Shown here in pieces: positions 54,986 to 63,771 of a stretch of DNA of 64,000 bases (its first letter is position 1; the number at the start of each line of letters is the position of its first letter). The DNA lies in the NCBI RefSeq assembly GCF_014397115.1, contig NZ_CP060720.1:636001-700000 (forward strand), read 5' to 3'. The stretch is from Vagococcus carniphilus (GTDB taxonomy: Bacteria; Bacillota; Bacilli; Lactobacillales; Vagococcaceae). The translations under genes were made by a program, and so were the position numbers. A model generated the notes under the pieces. The model did no database searches. It was not told where the DNA came from and saw nothing but the letters and a program-made list of their open reading frames with translations.

Positions 54986-55033
54986 AAAGAAATGAGGTAT
55001 AGATGAATTATCTATCCTCATTTCTTTGCTTTT
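54986..55033 (+). terminator. Terminator after thiI
   Basis: AAAGAAATGAGG...TAGAT pairs with ATCTA...CCTCATTTCTTT, followed by T-rich sequence. Confidence 0.82.
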
Positions 55034-55088
55034 AGGCACATACAATTTTAACTTAACTTACTTTTTTTGTGCTATTTTCACAAATTCA

Positions 55089-55117
55089 TTGAAATGTGAA
55101 AACTTCCGTGATACACT
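55089..55117 (+). promoter_or_regulatory. rex promoter
   Basis: TTGAAA (55089-55094), 17-base spacer, TACACT (55112-55117); start near 55124, within the Rex-like operator. Confidence 0.65.
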
Positions 55118-55119
55118 AA

Positions 55120-55137
55120 ATGTGAAAACAGTCACAA
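55120..55137. promoter_or_regulatory. Rex operator, probably autoregulatory
   Basis: ATGTGAAAACAGTCACAA matches the Rex consensus TTGTGAN6TCACAA except at the first base. It covers the expected start of rex transcription, so binding of Rex at low NADH would block its own gene. Confidence 0.75.
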
Positions 55138-55157
55138 TTAGGACAAGGAGTGTAAAC

Positions 55158-55820
55158 ATGGGTAATATAAAAAAAAATCATACCATTCCAAAAGCAACGG
55201 CCAAAAGAATCCCTTTGTACTTTCGTTATTTAAAAACCTTAGATCAAAGTGGAGTCAAGCGAATTAAATCAAAAGAGTTTAGTAAAATGATTCAAATTCC
55301 TTCAGCTACGATTCGTCGTGATTTTTCACATTTTGGCGAATTAGGACGTAGTGGGTATGGTTATGATGTTCCCTACTTAATTCAAGTGTTTAGTAATATT
55401 TTAAACACCGAAATCGAAAAACGCATTGCGTTAATTGGAGTAGGTAATTTAGGAAAAGCACTGATTAACAATAATTTTCGAAATAATACTAACTTAAATA
55501 TTGTAGTCGCATTTGATGCAAATCCTGAGTTAATCGGCCAAACAATCAATGGCGTACAAATTGAGGATATCGAAAAAGTGGGAGAAATTATCAAGAAAGA
55601 AGCTATTTCAACAGTTATTATGACTGTTCCAAGTGGCAAAGCGCAAGAAGTAATTGATTCAGTTGTGGAAGCTGGCGTTACGGCTATCTTAAATTTTGCT
55701 CCAAGAAGACTACGTGTTCCACATAACGTACAAGTTCAATACATTGATTTAACAACGGAACTTCAAACATTAATCTATTATGATGAAAACTATAATCATC
55801 CAGAACTAGAAACTATCTAA
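55158..55820 (+). CDS. rex: Redox-sensing transcriptional repressor Rex
   Basis: A 220-residue repressor with a winged HTH (about 10-75, SATIRRDFSHFGELGRSGYG) and a Rossmann NAD(H)-binding domain (IGVGNLGKALIN near 85). High NADH releases it from operators of fermentation and redox genes. ATG 55158 follows AAGGAG; the frame is open from 55026 but the earlier part overlaps the promoter and operator. It neighbours thiol peroxidase, and a Rex box precedes it. Confidence 0.97.
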   Translation: MGNIKKNHTIPKATAKRIPLYFRYLKTLDQSGVKRIKSKEFSKMIQIPSATIRRDFSHFGELGRSGYGYDVPYLIQVFSNILNTEIEKRIALIGVGNLGKALINNNFRNNTNLNIVVAFDANPELIGQTINGVQIEDIEKVGEIIKKEAISTVIMTVPSGKAQEVIDSVVEAGVTAILNFAPRRLRVPHNVQVQYIDLTTELQTLIYYDENYNHPELETI

Positions 55821-55836
55821 AACTCAAGCATCTCTT

Positions 55837-55880
55837 TTGTCTTTATTCTTCTTATTCTTTATACTAAAGGAAGAATAAAG
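55837..55880 (+). promoter_or_regulatory. tpx promoter embedded in an inverted repeat
   Basis: TTGTCT (55837-55842), 17-base spacer, TATACT (55860-55865). CTTTATTCTTC (55841-55851) and GAAGAATAAAG (55870-55880) are perfect complements flanking the -10 element, a good arrangement for an operator. Confidence 0.65.
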
Positions 55881-55898
55881 ATAAGGGAGTGTTTTTTT

Positions 55899-56390
55899 AT
55901 GCAAGTAACATTAAAAGGTCAACCATTAGAATTAAAAGGAAATCAACCTGTCACAGGTGAAAAGGCCGTTAACTTTTCTTTAGTAGATTTAAACGATTCA
56001 ACAGTCGAATTATCAGATTTATTAGCTAAACCATTAGTCATTAGTGTGGTTCCAGATATTGATACAAGTGTTTGCGCGATTCAAACGAAACGATTTAATC
56101 AAGAAGCAGCTTCAATGGAGGAAATCAATTTCGTAACTATTTCAAATAACTCAAAAGAGCAACAAAGTAATTGGTGTGCAGCTGAGGGCGTTGATATGAT
56201 GATGCTTCGTGATACTGATTTAGCTTTTGGTAAGGGATACGGTTTATATATTCCTGAAATTAATCATTTAGCCAGAGCAATTTTTGTTATTAATCAAGAA
56301 GGTGTAGTGACTTACGAAGAAATCGTTCCTGAAATTGCTCAAGAGCCAGATTATACAAAAGCAATTGAAGCAGCAAAAACTTTGATTTAA
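55899..56390 (+). CDS. tpx: Thiol peroxidase
   Basis: A 163-residue atypical 2-Cys peroxiredoxin of the Tpx group: peroxidatic Cys in DTSVCAIQTKRFN (about residue 59) and resolving Cys in NWCAAEGVD (about 93). Reduces hydroperoxides with thioredoxin. AAGGGAG ribosome site. Monocistronic, next to rex; an inverted repeat spans its promoter. Confidence 0.96.
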   Translation: MQVTLKGQPLELKGNQPVTGEKAVNFSLVDLNDSTVELSDLLAKPLVISVVPDIDTSVCAIQTKRFNQEAASMEEINFVTISNNSKEQQSNWCAAEGVDMMMLRDTDLAFGKGYGLYIPEINHLARAIFVINQEGVVTYEEIVPEIAQEPDYTKAIEAAKTLI

Positions 56391-56392
56391 GT

Positions 56393-56421
56393 TTGACGAA
56401 AAATGTGTTTCATTGTAAAAT
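56393..56421 (+). promoter_or_regulatory. valS leader promoter
   Basis: TTGACG (56393-56398), 17-base spacer, TAAAAT (56416-56421); it lies directly after the tpx stop and drives the T-box leader. Confidence 0.75.
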
Positions 56422-56427
56422 GAGTGA

Positions 56428-56661
56428 AATAAGAAAATGCTTAGATTAAGAGGAGTAGCACTTGTGAGAAGCAAATAGAAAGAAAACCCACTGGCTGAAA
56501 GGTTTTCCTTTAAAGAGTGTGAAGGTTGCTTAGGAGCTGAAAGTTTTTTTCGATTAGTGATCGTTAACTCACTTTTAAGTGACAGTGTTTTTTAGCACTG
56601 TAATCTAGGTGGTACCGCGTGTAAATTCGTCCTAAAGTAGAAATACTTTAGGACTTTTTTT
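56428..56661 (+). ncRNA. T-box riboswitch leader of valS
   Basis: A leader of about 234 bases with the T-box core AGGTGGTACCGCG (56607-56619) that pairs with uncharged tRNA acceptor, followed by a terminator stem GTCCTAAAGTA/TACTTTAGGAC (56629-56654) and T-run. The stem I, II and III region is present upstream. The downstream gene implies tRNA-Val as the ligand; I could not place the specifier codon with certainty (a GTT near 56525 is possible). It fills the gap between tpx and valS. Confidence 0.95.
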
Positions 56662-56695
56662 ATTGCCGAATGTTAAATAAGAAAGGAAAGATATT

Positions 56696-59335
56696 ATGAC
56701 AGAAGAAAAAAATTTAGCACCTAAATTTGATCCGACATCTGTTGAAAAAGGTCGTTACCAGAAATGGTTAGACAAAGATGTTTTTAAACCTAGTGGAGAC
56801 AAGAGCGCACCAGCTTACTCAATTGTTATTCCACCACCAAACGTAACAGGTAGACTTCATTTAGGTCATGCATGGGATACAACACTCCAAGACATGATTA
56901 TCCGTCAAAAGAGAATGCAAGGATTTGATACTTTGTGGGTACCAGGAATGGACCACGCCGGGATTGCAACACAAGCCAAAGTAGAAGAAAAGTTACGTAG
57001 TGAAGGATTAACTCGTTATGACTTAGGCCGTGAAAAATTTGTTGAGTCAACTAAAGAATGGAAAGAAGAATACGCAGGCCATATCCGTGAGCAATGGGGT
57101 AAATTAGGGCTATCAGTAGACTACTCTCGTGAGAGATTCACATTAGATGATGGATTATCAGATGCTGTTAAAAAAGTTTTTGTGAAATTATACGAAAAAG
57201 ATTTAATCTATCGTGGGGAGTATATTATTAATTGGGACCCTCAAGCAAAAACAGCTTTATCAGATATTGAAGTTATCCATAAAGATGTTGAAGGTGCTTT
57301 TTACCATATGTATTACCCTTTAGCAGATGGAAGTGGCAAGTTAGAAATTGCAACAACTCGTCCAGAAACAATGCTAGGAGATACTGCTGTTGCAGTCCAT
57401 CCAGAAGATGAACGTTATAAAGACTTAATTGGTAAAAAAGTTATTTTACCTTTAGTAGATAAAGAAATTCCAATTATTGCAGATGAATACGTGGAAATGG
57501 ATTTTGGAACAGGTGTTGTTAAAATTACACCAGCCCATGACCCTAATGACTTTGAGGTAGGTAATCGTCATAATTTACCACGTGTTAATGTAATGGATGC
57601 TAGTGCTGTGATGAATGAAACAGCTGGTAAATATGCTGGCATGGACCGTTTTACAGCTCGTAAAGCCGTTGTAAAAGATTTAGAAGAATTAGGTTTGATG
57701 AAGGAAATCGAAAAACATGTTCATAGTGTTGGACATTCTGAAAGAACAGGCGTTGTTGTTGAGCCAAGACTTTCAACACAATGGTTCGTTAAAATGAAAC
57801 CTTTAGCTGAAATGGCAATTAAGAATCAGGAAACTGACAATAAAGTTGATTTTTATCCACCGCGTTTTGATCAAACCTTCTTAACATGGATGGAAAATGT
57901 TCATGATTGGGTTATCTCACGTCAATTATGGTGGGGACATCAAATTCCAGCATGGTATCACAATGAAACTGGCGAAATGTATGTAGGAGAAGATGCACCG
58001 GGCGACATTGAAAACTGGACTCAAGATGAAGATGTTTTAGATACATGGTTCTCAAGTGCATTATGGCCATTTTCAACAATGGGTTGGCCTGATGAAGAAT
58101 CAGAAGATTTCAAACGTTATTTCCCAACAAGCACACTAGTAACAGGCTATGATATTATTTTCTTCTGGGTAAGTCGTATGATTTTCCAAAGTTTAGAATT
58201 TACTGGTAAATCACCATTTGAAAAAGTATTAATGCATGGGTTAATTCGTGCTGAAGATGGACGTAAAATGAGTAAATCTTTAGGTAACGGAATTGATCCA
58301 ATGGACGTTATTGATAAATACGGTGCAGATGCATTACGCTGGTTCTTATCAAACGGCTCAACACCAGGACAAGACATGCGATTTAGTTATGAAAAAATGG
58401 ATGCTTCTTGGAACTTTATCAATAAAATCTGGAATGCTTCTCGTTTTGTTATCATGAATTTAGAAGGATTTAACTACGAAGATGTTAATCTAGATGGTGA
58501 AAAAACAGTTGCTGATAAATGGATTTTAACTCGCTTAAACGAAACAATTGAAAAAGTAACTTATTTCTTCGATCGTTTTGAATTTGGTGAAGCAGGACGT
58601 CAATTGTATAACTTTATCTGGGATGACTTCTGTGATTGGTATATTGAGATGAGTAAAGAAATTCTTTACGGAGAAGATGAAGCTCAGAAAAATATGACAC
58701 GCAGTATCTTAACGTATACACTAGATAAAATCTTAAAATTATTACATCCAATTATGCCGTTTGTAACAGAAGAAATCTGGGAAAAAATTCCTCATGAAGG
58801 TGAGTCACTTGTAACAGCTCCTTATCCAGTTGTTGTACCAGAATACACTGATGAAACATCAGCAAGAGGGATGGAAGTTCTACAAGAATTAATTCGTGCC
58901 GTACGTAACATTCGTGCTGAGGTTAATACACCAATGTCTAAACCAATTACCTTACTCATTAAAACAAACGAGAAAAAGGTAAACTTATTCTTTAATGAAA
59001 ATACAAAATACATTGAACGTTTCTGTAATCCAGAAGAGTTAGTTATTGCTGAGAGTGTTGACGCACCTGAGTTATCAATGAGTGCTGTCATTACAGGAGC
59101 AGAAATTTTCTTACCATTAGAAGATTTAATCAACATTGAAGAAGAAATTAAACGTCTAGAAAAAGAATTAGATAAATGGTCTAAAGAAGTTGAACGCGTT
59201 CAAAAGAAATTAAGCAATGAACGATTCGTTTCAAGTGCTCCAGAAGCCGTTGTTGAAGGCGAGAAAGCAAAAGAAAAAGATTATTTAGAAAAACAAGCAG
59301 CTGTTACAGAAAGAATTAATCAATTAAAAAAATAA
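56696..59335 (+). CDS. valS: Valyl-tRNA synthetase
   Basis: An 879-residue class I synthetase: HIGH-type motif [16 protein letters not shown]1 editing domain with [20 protein letters not shown] (20 residues), KMSKS in [11 protein letters not shown], anticodon-binding domain, and a C-terminal coiled coil (about 810-879). Controlled by the T-box leader. GAAAGGAAAG ribosome site. Followed by folC 22 bases later, an arrangement common in Firmicutes. Confidence 0.98.
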   Translation: MTEEKNLAPKFDPTSVEKGRYQKWLDKDVFKPSGDKSAPAYSIVIPPPNVTGRLHLGHAWDTTLQDMIIRQKRMQGFDTLWVPGMDHAGIATQAKVEEKLRSEGLTRYDLGREKFVESTKEWKEEYAGHIREQWGKLGLSVDYSRERFTLDDGLSDAVKKVFVKLYEKDLIYRGEYIINWDPQAKTALSDIEVIHKDVEGAFYHMYYPLADGSGKLEIATTRPETMLGDTAVAVHPEDERYKDLIGKKVILPLVDKEIPIIADEYVEMDFGTGVVKITPAHDPNDFEVGNRHNLPRVNVMDASAVMNETAGKYAGMDRFTARKAVVKDLEELGLMKEIEKHVHSVGHSERTGVVVEPRLSTQWFVKMKPLAEMAIKNQETDNKVDFYPPRFDQTFLTWMENVHDWVISRQLWWGHQIPAWYHNETGEMYVGEDAPGDIENWTQDEDVLDTWFSSALWPFSTMGWPDEESEDFKRYFPTSTLVTGYDIIFFWVSRMIFQSLEFTGKSPFEKVLMHGLIRAEDGRKMSKSLGNGIDPMDVIDKYGADALRWFLSNGSTPGQDMRFSYEKMDASWNFINKIWNASRFVIMNLEGFNYEDVNLDGEKTVADKWILTRLNETIEKVTYFFDRFEFGEAGRQLYNFIWDDFCDWYIEMSKEILYGEDEAQKNMTRSILTYTLDKILKLLHPIMPFVTEEIWEKIPHEGESLVTAPYPVVVPEYTDETSARGMEVLQELIRAVRNIRAEVNTPMSKPITLLIKTNEKKVNLFFNENTKYIERFCNPEELVIAESVDAPELSMSAVITGAEIFLPLEDLINIEEEIKRLEKELDKWSKEVERVQKKLSNERFVSSAPEAVVEGEKAKEKDYLEKQAAVTERINQLKK

Positions 59336-59357
59336 TCAAAGCATAGGTGGTTGAACA

Positions 59358-60647
59358 ATGAATTATGAAGAAACTGTAGCCTGGATTCATGACCGCATCA
59401 AATTTGGTATTCGTCCAGGATTAATTAGAATTAATGAATTATTAGATCGTTTAGATAATCCACAAAATAAGTTAAAAACGGTACATATCGGCGGAACCAA
59501 TGGTAAAGGATCCACGACCACGTTTCTTCGTTGTTTATTGGAAGAGCAAGGCCTAACAGTTGGAACATTTACATCTCCATATATTGAAAGCTTTAATGAG
59601 CGAGTAGCAATTAATGGACAACCTATTCCAGATGAAGATTTGGTTGAATTAGTAAAAAAAATCAAACCTATTGTCGATGAGATGGATACAGTAGAAGAGC
59701 TAAAAAATGCGGTTGAATTTGAAATTTTAACGGCGATTATGTTCCAATACTTTTTAGAAAAAGAAGTCGATATCGTTTTAGTTGAAGTTGGACTGGGTGG
59801 AAGATATGACTGTACAAATGTCATCACACCTCTTGCTTCAGCTATTACAACAATCGGTTTAGATCATGTGGATATCTTAGGTGATTCTATTGAAGAAATT
59901 GCTAGTCAAAAAGCAGGAATTATTAAAGAAAATGTTCCTATTGTCATTGGAAAAGTTGAAGAAGCAGCCCTTAAAGTTATTAAAGAAGAAGCTGCTAACT
60001 TGAATAGTCCTGTTTTTCAGTACGGAGAAGAGTTTACAAGTAAATACATTCAACCTGATGAAAGCTGGGGAGAAATTTTTAACTTTAGGTCTCAGGAGTT
60101 AGATTTATCTCATTTAAAAATTAGTTTACTTGGAAAACACCAAGTCGATAATGCCAGTGTCGCTATAGAACTATATTCAATTGTATCAAAAAGCTTAGGA
60201 CTTCCAGTTACTGGAAAAGATATCCAAAAAGGTTTGAAGAAAGCTTTTTGGCCAGGACGAATGGAAAAAATATCAGATGAACCACTAATTGTTTTAGATG
60301 GTGCTCATAATGATCATGCCATGCAAGTGTTGGTTCAAAATTTAAAGACAGAGTTTAAAGGTCAACACATTCATACAATTTTTGGAGCGTTATCCACAAA
60401 AGATATTGCTTCTATGATTAAGGATTTAAAGACAGTTCCAAATCTTGATTTAAAAGTAACGACCTTTGATTATCCAAAAGCTTTTACCAAAGAACAGTAT
60501 GAAGAGTTAGGTTTAAATGCCTATAATAGTTGGCAAGAAGCACTAGCTGAAACTCTTGAAGAATTAACAGGTGATGACTTAGTTTTAGTAACTGGTTCTC
60601 TTTATTTTATTTCTCAAGTAAGAGAAACACTTTTAGGAGGAAATTAA
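59358..60647 (+). CDS. folC: Folylpolyglutamate/dihydrofolate synthase
   Basis: A 429-residue Mur-ligase-fold enzyme with P-loop GGTNGKGSTT and LVEVGLGGRYDCTN, and the C-terminal LVLVTGSLYFISQVR. It adds glutamates to folates and perhaps makes dihydrofolate. Expressed with valS. Its stop TAA is immediately followed by the TTG of the HAD gene, with GGAGGA inside the last codons. Confidence 0.96.
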   Translation: MNYEETVAWIHDRIKFGIRPGLIRINELLDRLDNPQNKLKTVHIGGTNGKGSTTTFLRCLLEEQGLTVGTFTSPYIESFNERVAINGQPIPDEDLVELVKKIKPIVDEMDTVEELKNAVEFEILTAIMFQYFLEKEVDIVLVEVGLGGRYDCTNVITPLASAITTIGLDHVDILGDSIEEIASQKAGIIKENVPIVIGKVEEAALKVIKEEAANLNSPVFQYGEEFTSKYIQPDESWGEIFNFRSQELDLSHLKISLLGKHQVDNASVAIELYSIVSKSLGLPVTGKDIQKGLKKAFWPGRMEKISDEPLIVLDGAHNDHAMQVLVQNLKTEFKGQHIHTIFGALSTKDIASMIKDLKTVPNLDLKVTTFDYPKAFTKEQYEELGLNAYNSWQEALAETLEELTGDDLVLVTGSLYFISQVRETLLGGN

Positions 60648-61304
60648 TTGAAAACATTTAACGGTGTCATTTTTGATATGGATGGTTTAATTTTTGATAC
60701 AGAAGCTATTTATTGTGCGAGTAATGTTGAAATGGCTAAAGAATTTGGTTTAAAAGAGTATGACGAAGCTTATTACCGAACGGAAATTGGTTTAAGTGAA
60801 GAGCATGCTTTTGAAAAATACTTAGCAGATTATAGTTATTTACCGAAAGAAACAATTCAAGCCTTTTTTGATGAAAGTCGTAATAAAGTCAGAAAAACAT
60901 TTAAAGAAAGTGGAGCACCTTTAAAACCAGGTGTAGTAGAGTTATTAACTTTTCTAAATGAGCAAGAAATTCCTTGTATTGTTGCTTCAAGCAATACAAG
61001 AGATGCCATTGACCAGTTGTTAACCAAAGCCAATTTAACTAATTACTTTATTGATACTGTTTCAGGTGATGAAGTTACTCATGCGAAACCACATCCTGAA
61101 ATTGTGGAAAAAGCTGTGGAAAAGCTTGGAACTAATCCAAGTGAAACAGTTATGCTAGAAGATTCCTTAAACGGTATTAGAGCTTCTTATTCAGCTAACG
61201 TACCAGTGATTATGGTTCCTGATTTAATTGAACCAGATGACGAAGCTTTAGAGAAAGTATATGCTGTTAAAAAAGATTTATTTGAAGTAAAAAACTTATT
61301 CTAA
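60648..61304 (+). CDS. HAD-IA phosphatase (beta-phosphoglucomutase-like)
   Basis: A 218-residue HAD subfamily IA hydrolase: FDMDGLIFDTE, ASSNTRDAI, KPHPEI and VMLEDSLNGIRA. Resembles beta-phosphoglucomutase or sugar-phosphate phosphatases; substrate not known. TTG start directly after the folC stop, with GGAGGA upstream. Same operon as valS-folC. Confidence 0.93.
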   Translation: MKTFNGVIFDMDGLIFDTEAIYCASNVEMAKEFGLKEYDEAYYRTEIGLSEEHAFEKYLADYSYLPKETIQAFFDESRNKVRKTFKESGAPLKPGVVELLTFLNEQEIPCIVASSNTRDAIDQLLTKANLTNYFIDTVSGDEVTHAKPHPEIVEKAVEKLGTNPSETVMLEDSLNGIRASYSANVPVIMVPDLIEPDDEALEKVYAVKKDLFEVKNLF

Positions 61305-61317
61305 AAAATTAAAAATT

Positions 61318-61368
61318 GTCCTACCTTTTTCGTATCTTACATAGAGAGAAGAAGGGAGGACTTTTTTT
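61318..61368 (+). terminator. Terminator overlapping the radC ribosome site and start
   Basis: GTCCTACCTTTTTC (61318-61331) pairs with GAAGAAGGGAGGAC (61348-61361) with two mismatches or G-T pairs, followed by T7 (61362-61368). The radC GGGAGG lies inside the 3' arm and the TTG start uses the last two Ts of the run. Confidence 0.7.
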
Positions 61369-62047
61369 GTCATTGTCAGTCAAAGAATATCACGAAGAAC
61401 TTCAACCAAGAGAAAGATGTAAGAAATACGGGGCAGAAAGTCTAACGCATCAAGAGTTACTAGCTATTATTTTAAGGACAGGTAATAAAACACAGAATGT
61501 ATTGGAATTAGCCAATCAAGTGCTAGTTAATTTTGACAACTTGTTTGAATTAAAAACGGCGAGCATTGAAGAGCTGACCAAAATAGATGGTATAGGAAAT
61601 GTAAAGGCAATTGAGCTTCAGGCAGTGATTGAGTTTGGTAAACGTTTGGCACTTAGTCATAGAGAAAAACTAGGAGTCATTGTCTCCAGTCATGAACTCG
61701 GACAGCAATTAATTAAGGAAATGAAGGATTTTCAACAAGAACATTTACTTGTGTTATATTTAAATACGAAAAACGAGGTATTAAAAAGACAAACGGTATT
61801 TATTGGTTCATTAAATCAATCTGTCGCACACCCTCGAGAAATCTTTAGAATTGCCGTAAAATGTTCAGCAGCTAGAATCATAATTGTCCACAATCATCCA
61901 TCTGGAAACCCTAATCCCTCTAAACAAGACATCGCTTTCACACATCGTTTAGTCGAGTGTGGTAAATTGATGGGAATTGAGGTTCTTGACCATTTAATAA
62001 TAGGTGAAAACAGCTATATCAGCTTGAAAGAAACTGACGTAATTTAA
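61367..62047 (+). CDS. radC: RadC-family protein (JAB/MPN domain)
   Basis: A 226-residue RadC: HhH region near the N-terminus (TKIDGIGNVKAIELQAV) and C-terminal MPN/JAB domain with zinc motif HNHPSGNPNPS. The family was linked to DNA repair but function is unproved; in streptococci it belongs to the competence regulon. TTG 61367 is placed seven bases after GGAGG; the frame upstream (from 61316) lies in a terminator hairpin. No competence box was seen. Confidence 0.95.
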   Translation: MSLSVKEYHEELQPRERCKKYGAESLTHQELLAIILRTGNKTQNVLELANQVLVNFDNLFELKTASIEELTKIDGIGNVKAIELQAVIEFGKRLALSHREKLGVIVSSHELGQQLIKEMKDFQQEHLLVLYLNTKNEVLKRQTVFIGSLNQSVAHPREIFRIAVKCSAARIIIVHNHPSGNPNPSKQDIAFTHRLVECGKLMGIEVLDHLIIGENSYISLKETDVI

Positions 62048-62069
62048 ACAAAAACGTTTACTTACAGAC

Positions 62070-62098
62070 TTGCATTTACATAATAGTTGCGTTATGAT
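62070..62098 (+). promoter_or_regulatory. Cold-shock gene promoter
   Basis: TTGCAT (62070-62075), 17-base spacer, TATGAT (62093-62098). Start near 62105 gives a 115-base leader, as in csp genes. Confidence 0.7.
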
Positions 62099-62219
62099 TG
62101 AATTGTAATTTGGTTTTGGGATTCAATAGAAGTTGTAACAAATGTTTCAACCACCTCTATCGACCGAAAGCAAGTATACAAAATATTATTTAGTGCTTAT
62201 GGCACGAGGAGGAAAAACA

Positions 62220-62420
62220 ATGGCTCAAGGAACAGTAAAATGGTTTAACGCTGAAAAAGGTTTCGGATTTATCCAACAAGAAGAAGGAAATGACGTATTC
62301 GTACATTTCTCAGCAATCGAAGGTGACGGATTCAAAACTTTAGAAGAAGGTCAAGCAGTGAACTTTGAAGTCGAAGAAACTGATCGTGGACCACAAGCAG
62401 CTAACGTAACAAAAGCTTAA
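62220..62420 (+). CDS. csp: Cold-shock protein (CspA family)
   Basis: A 66-residue OB-fold RNA chaperone: [16 protein letters not shown] (RNP1) and DVFVHFSAI (RNP2). Binds single-stranded RNA and DNA and melts structures. ATG 62220 follows GAGGAGG; the longer frame to 62142 reads through the leader. The long untranslated leader may sense temperature. Confidence 0.97.
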   Translation: MAQGTVKWFNAEKGFGFIQQEEGNDVFVHFSAIEGDGFKTLEEGQAVNFEVEETDRGPQAANVTKA

Positions 62421-62437
62421 TTTAAAATTTAATGAAT

Positions 62438-62474
62438 AAAAAGTGTAAGTAGCTTGTCTACTTACACTTTTTTT
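62438..62474. terminator. Bidirectional terminator
   Basis: AAGTGTAAGTAG pairs with CTACTTACACTT, A and T runs on both sides, between convergent genes. Confidence 0.9.
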
Positions 62475-62481
62475 GTTGATT

Positions 62482-63645
62482 CTATTTATAACTTTCCATA
62501 CCAGCTGCTTGATGAAAAATAACTTCTCCTTGATAAGTAACATCAAGATTGTTGTAAAGAGGAGTATCCCCAGAAACGGGTCCTAAAAGCTGTTTAAATT
62601 CATGTTCTTTTCCTGTTGGAATAACAACGTTTTTTTGATAGCGAACAGGAATATCCTCATCAACATCTGATAGACTTGAATTTTTATTTAAAGCAAGTTC
62701 TTCTGCTGATACTTTAATATTATGATCAGACGTATTTTTAATCGTTAAAGTATAGAACATACCAGGGCCATCAGTTCCATCTTGTACCATAGTTGCTGAC
62801 ATATCAGATTTTGTTGCGACAGGTCCTTCTAAATCTTCTTTGTAGATATACTCAGTACTAATGACTTCCCAGTTTTCATTTGAAGCGACATATTTCTTTT
62901 CCAAATGGCCATTACTATTAACTCTGAATTGATAAGTCATTTTTTTATGAGCACCTGTTGGCACAGGTAAGTATTGAGAAATGATTAAGTAACCATCAAC
63001 CATATCTGATTGAAATTCTGAATTTTTATTTAATCCTTCTTCAGTAGCACCATTTTGAATTAAATAGTTTTTAATCCAAGTAATAGCTTGTTCTTCTGTT
63101 AGATTTTTAGGGTCAATAACTTCTTTTTTGGCTGCTTCAACTTCTGCTTGTTTATGATTCTCTTTATTTTCTTTTCCAATAACTACTAACTTTTCTACTA
63201 ACTTTTGATAATCTTTAAAAGTTTTGTCTAATTCTTTTTTTGACCACGAAAAATTATTTTCTGCTGGAGAAATACGAGTGACTTTATCTTTGTCAACTTT
63301 GAATGTCATAGTAGACCCTGCAGTTCCTTGACCTAAAGTAAAACCATCTTTTTCTTTGGTGAAAGTGACATTTCCTTCAGGCTCTTTTGTAATAAAGTAA
63401 AATAAATCATCGATTGATTGTTTATTATCTTTAGCTTCTAAATAAATAGAGAGATAACCAGCAGCTGCATAATCTTCATCGGTAAATAGAGTCTTTTCTA
63501 TTTCTTTTGAAGAGGTACTTGTCTTTGTTTGTGAGACACTCGTACTTTCAGTCGTCTCTTTTGATTCGTTATTTGTCCCCTTTTGTGAGCACCCAACTAA
63601 TGTGAGTAATGATAAAACATAAACCATCCCTTTAAACGCTTTCAT
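62482..63645 (-). CDS. Lipoprotein with C-terminal DUF5067-like domain
   Basis: A 387-residue lipoprotein: signal peptide FKGMVYVLSLLTL with lipobox LVGC (Cys about 19), a Ser/Thr/Lys-rich linker, a helical middle and a C-terminal Ig-like beta domain (about 270-380; FYTLTIKNTSDHNIKVS) of the DUF5067 type. Function unknown; possibly a cell-envelope or stress lipoprotein. AGGAATG ribosome site. Monocistronic. Confidence 0.85.
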   Translation of the reverse strand: MKAFKGMVYVLSLLTLVGCSQKGTNNESKETTESTSVSQTKTSTSSKEIEKTLFTDEDYAAAGYLSIYLEAKDNKQSIDDLFYFITKEPEGNVTFTKEKDGFTLGQGTAGSTMTFKVDKDKVTRISPAENNFSWSKKELDKTFKDYQKLVEKLVVIGKENKENHKQAEVEAAKKEVIDPKNLTEEQAITWIKNYLIQNGATEEGLNKNSEFQSDMVDGYLIISQYLPVPTGAHKKMTYQFRVNSNGHLEKKYVASNENWEVISTEYIYKEDLEGPVATKSDMSATMVQDGTDGPGMFYTLTIKNTSDHNIKVSAEELALNKNSSLSDVDEDIPVRYQKNVVIPTGKEHEFKQLLGPVSGDTPLYNNLDVTYQGEVIFHQAAGMESYK

Positions 63646-63728
63646 TTTTCATTCCTTTCTTTTAACTGTGTTATTTATTTCCTTTTTCATCATATCAAAT
63701 AATTTAATCTATTTATAGTTAATAACAA

Positions 63729-63764
63729 AAAAACAGGGAAATGCAAAGGCATTCTCCTGTTTTG
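63729..63764 (-). terminator. Terminator of the RNase J gene
   Basis: AAAACAGG and CCTGTTTT stem with inner ATGC/GCAT pairs; the T-run on the minus strand follows the RNase J stop. Confidence 0.85.
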
Positions 63765-63771
63765 AAATAAT

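Noticed and set aside
55382-55639. 85-codon ORF opposite rex
   Set aside because: It is antisense to a strongly conserved gene and has no ribosome site.
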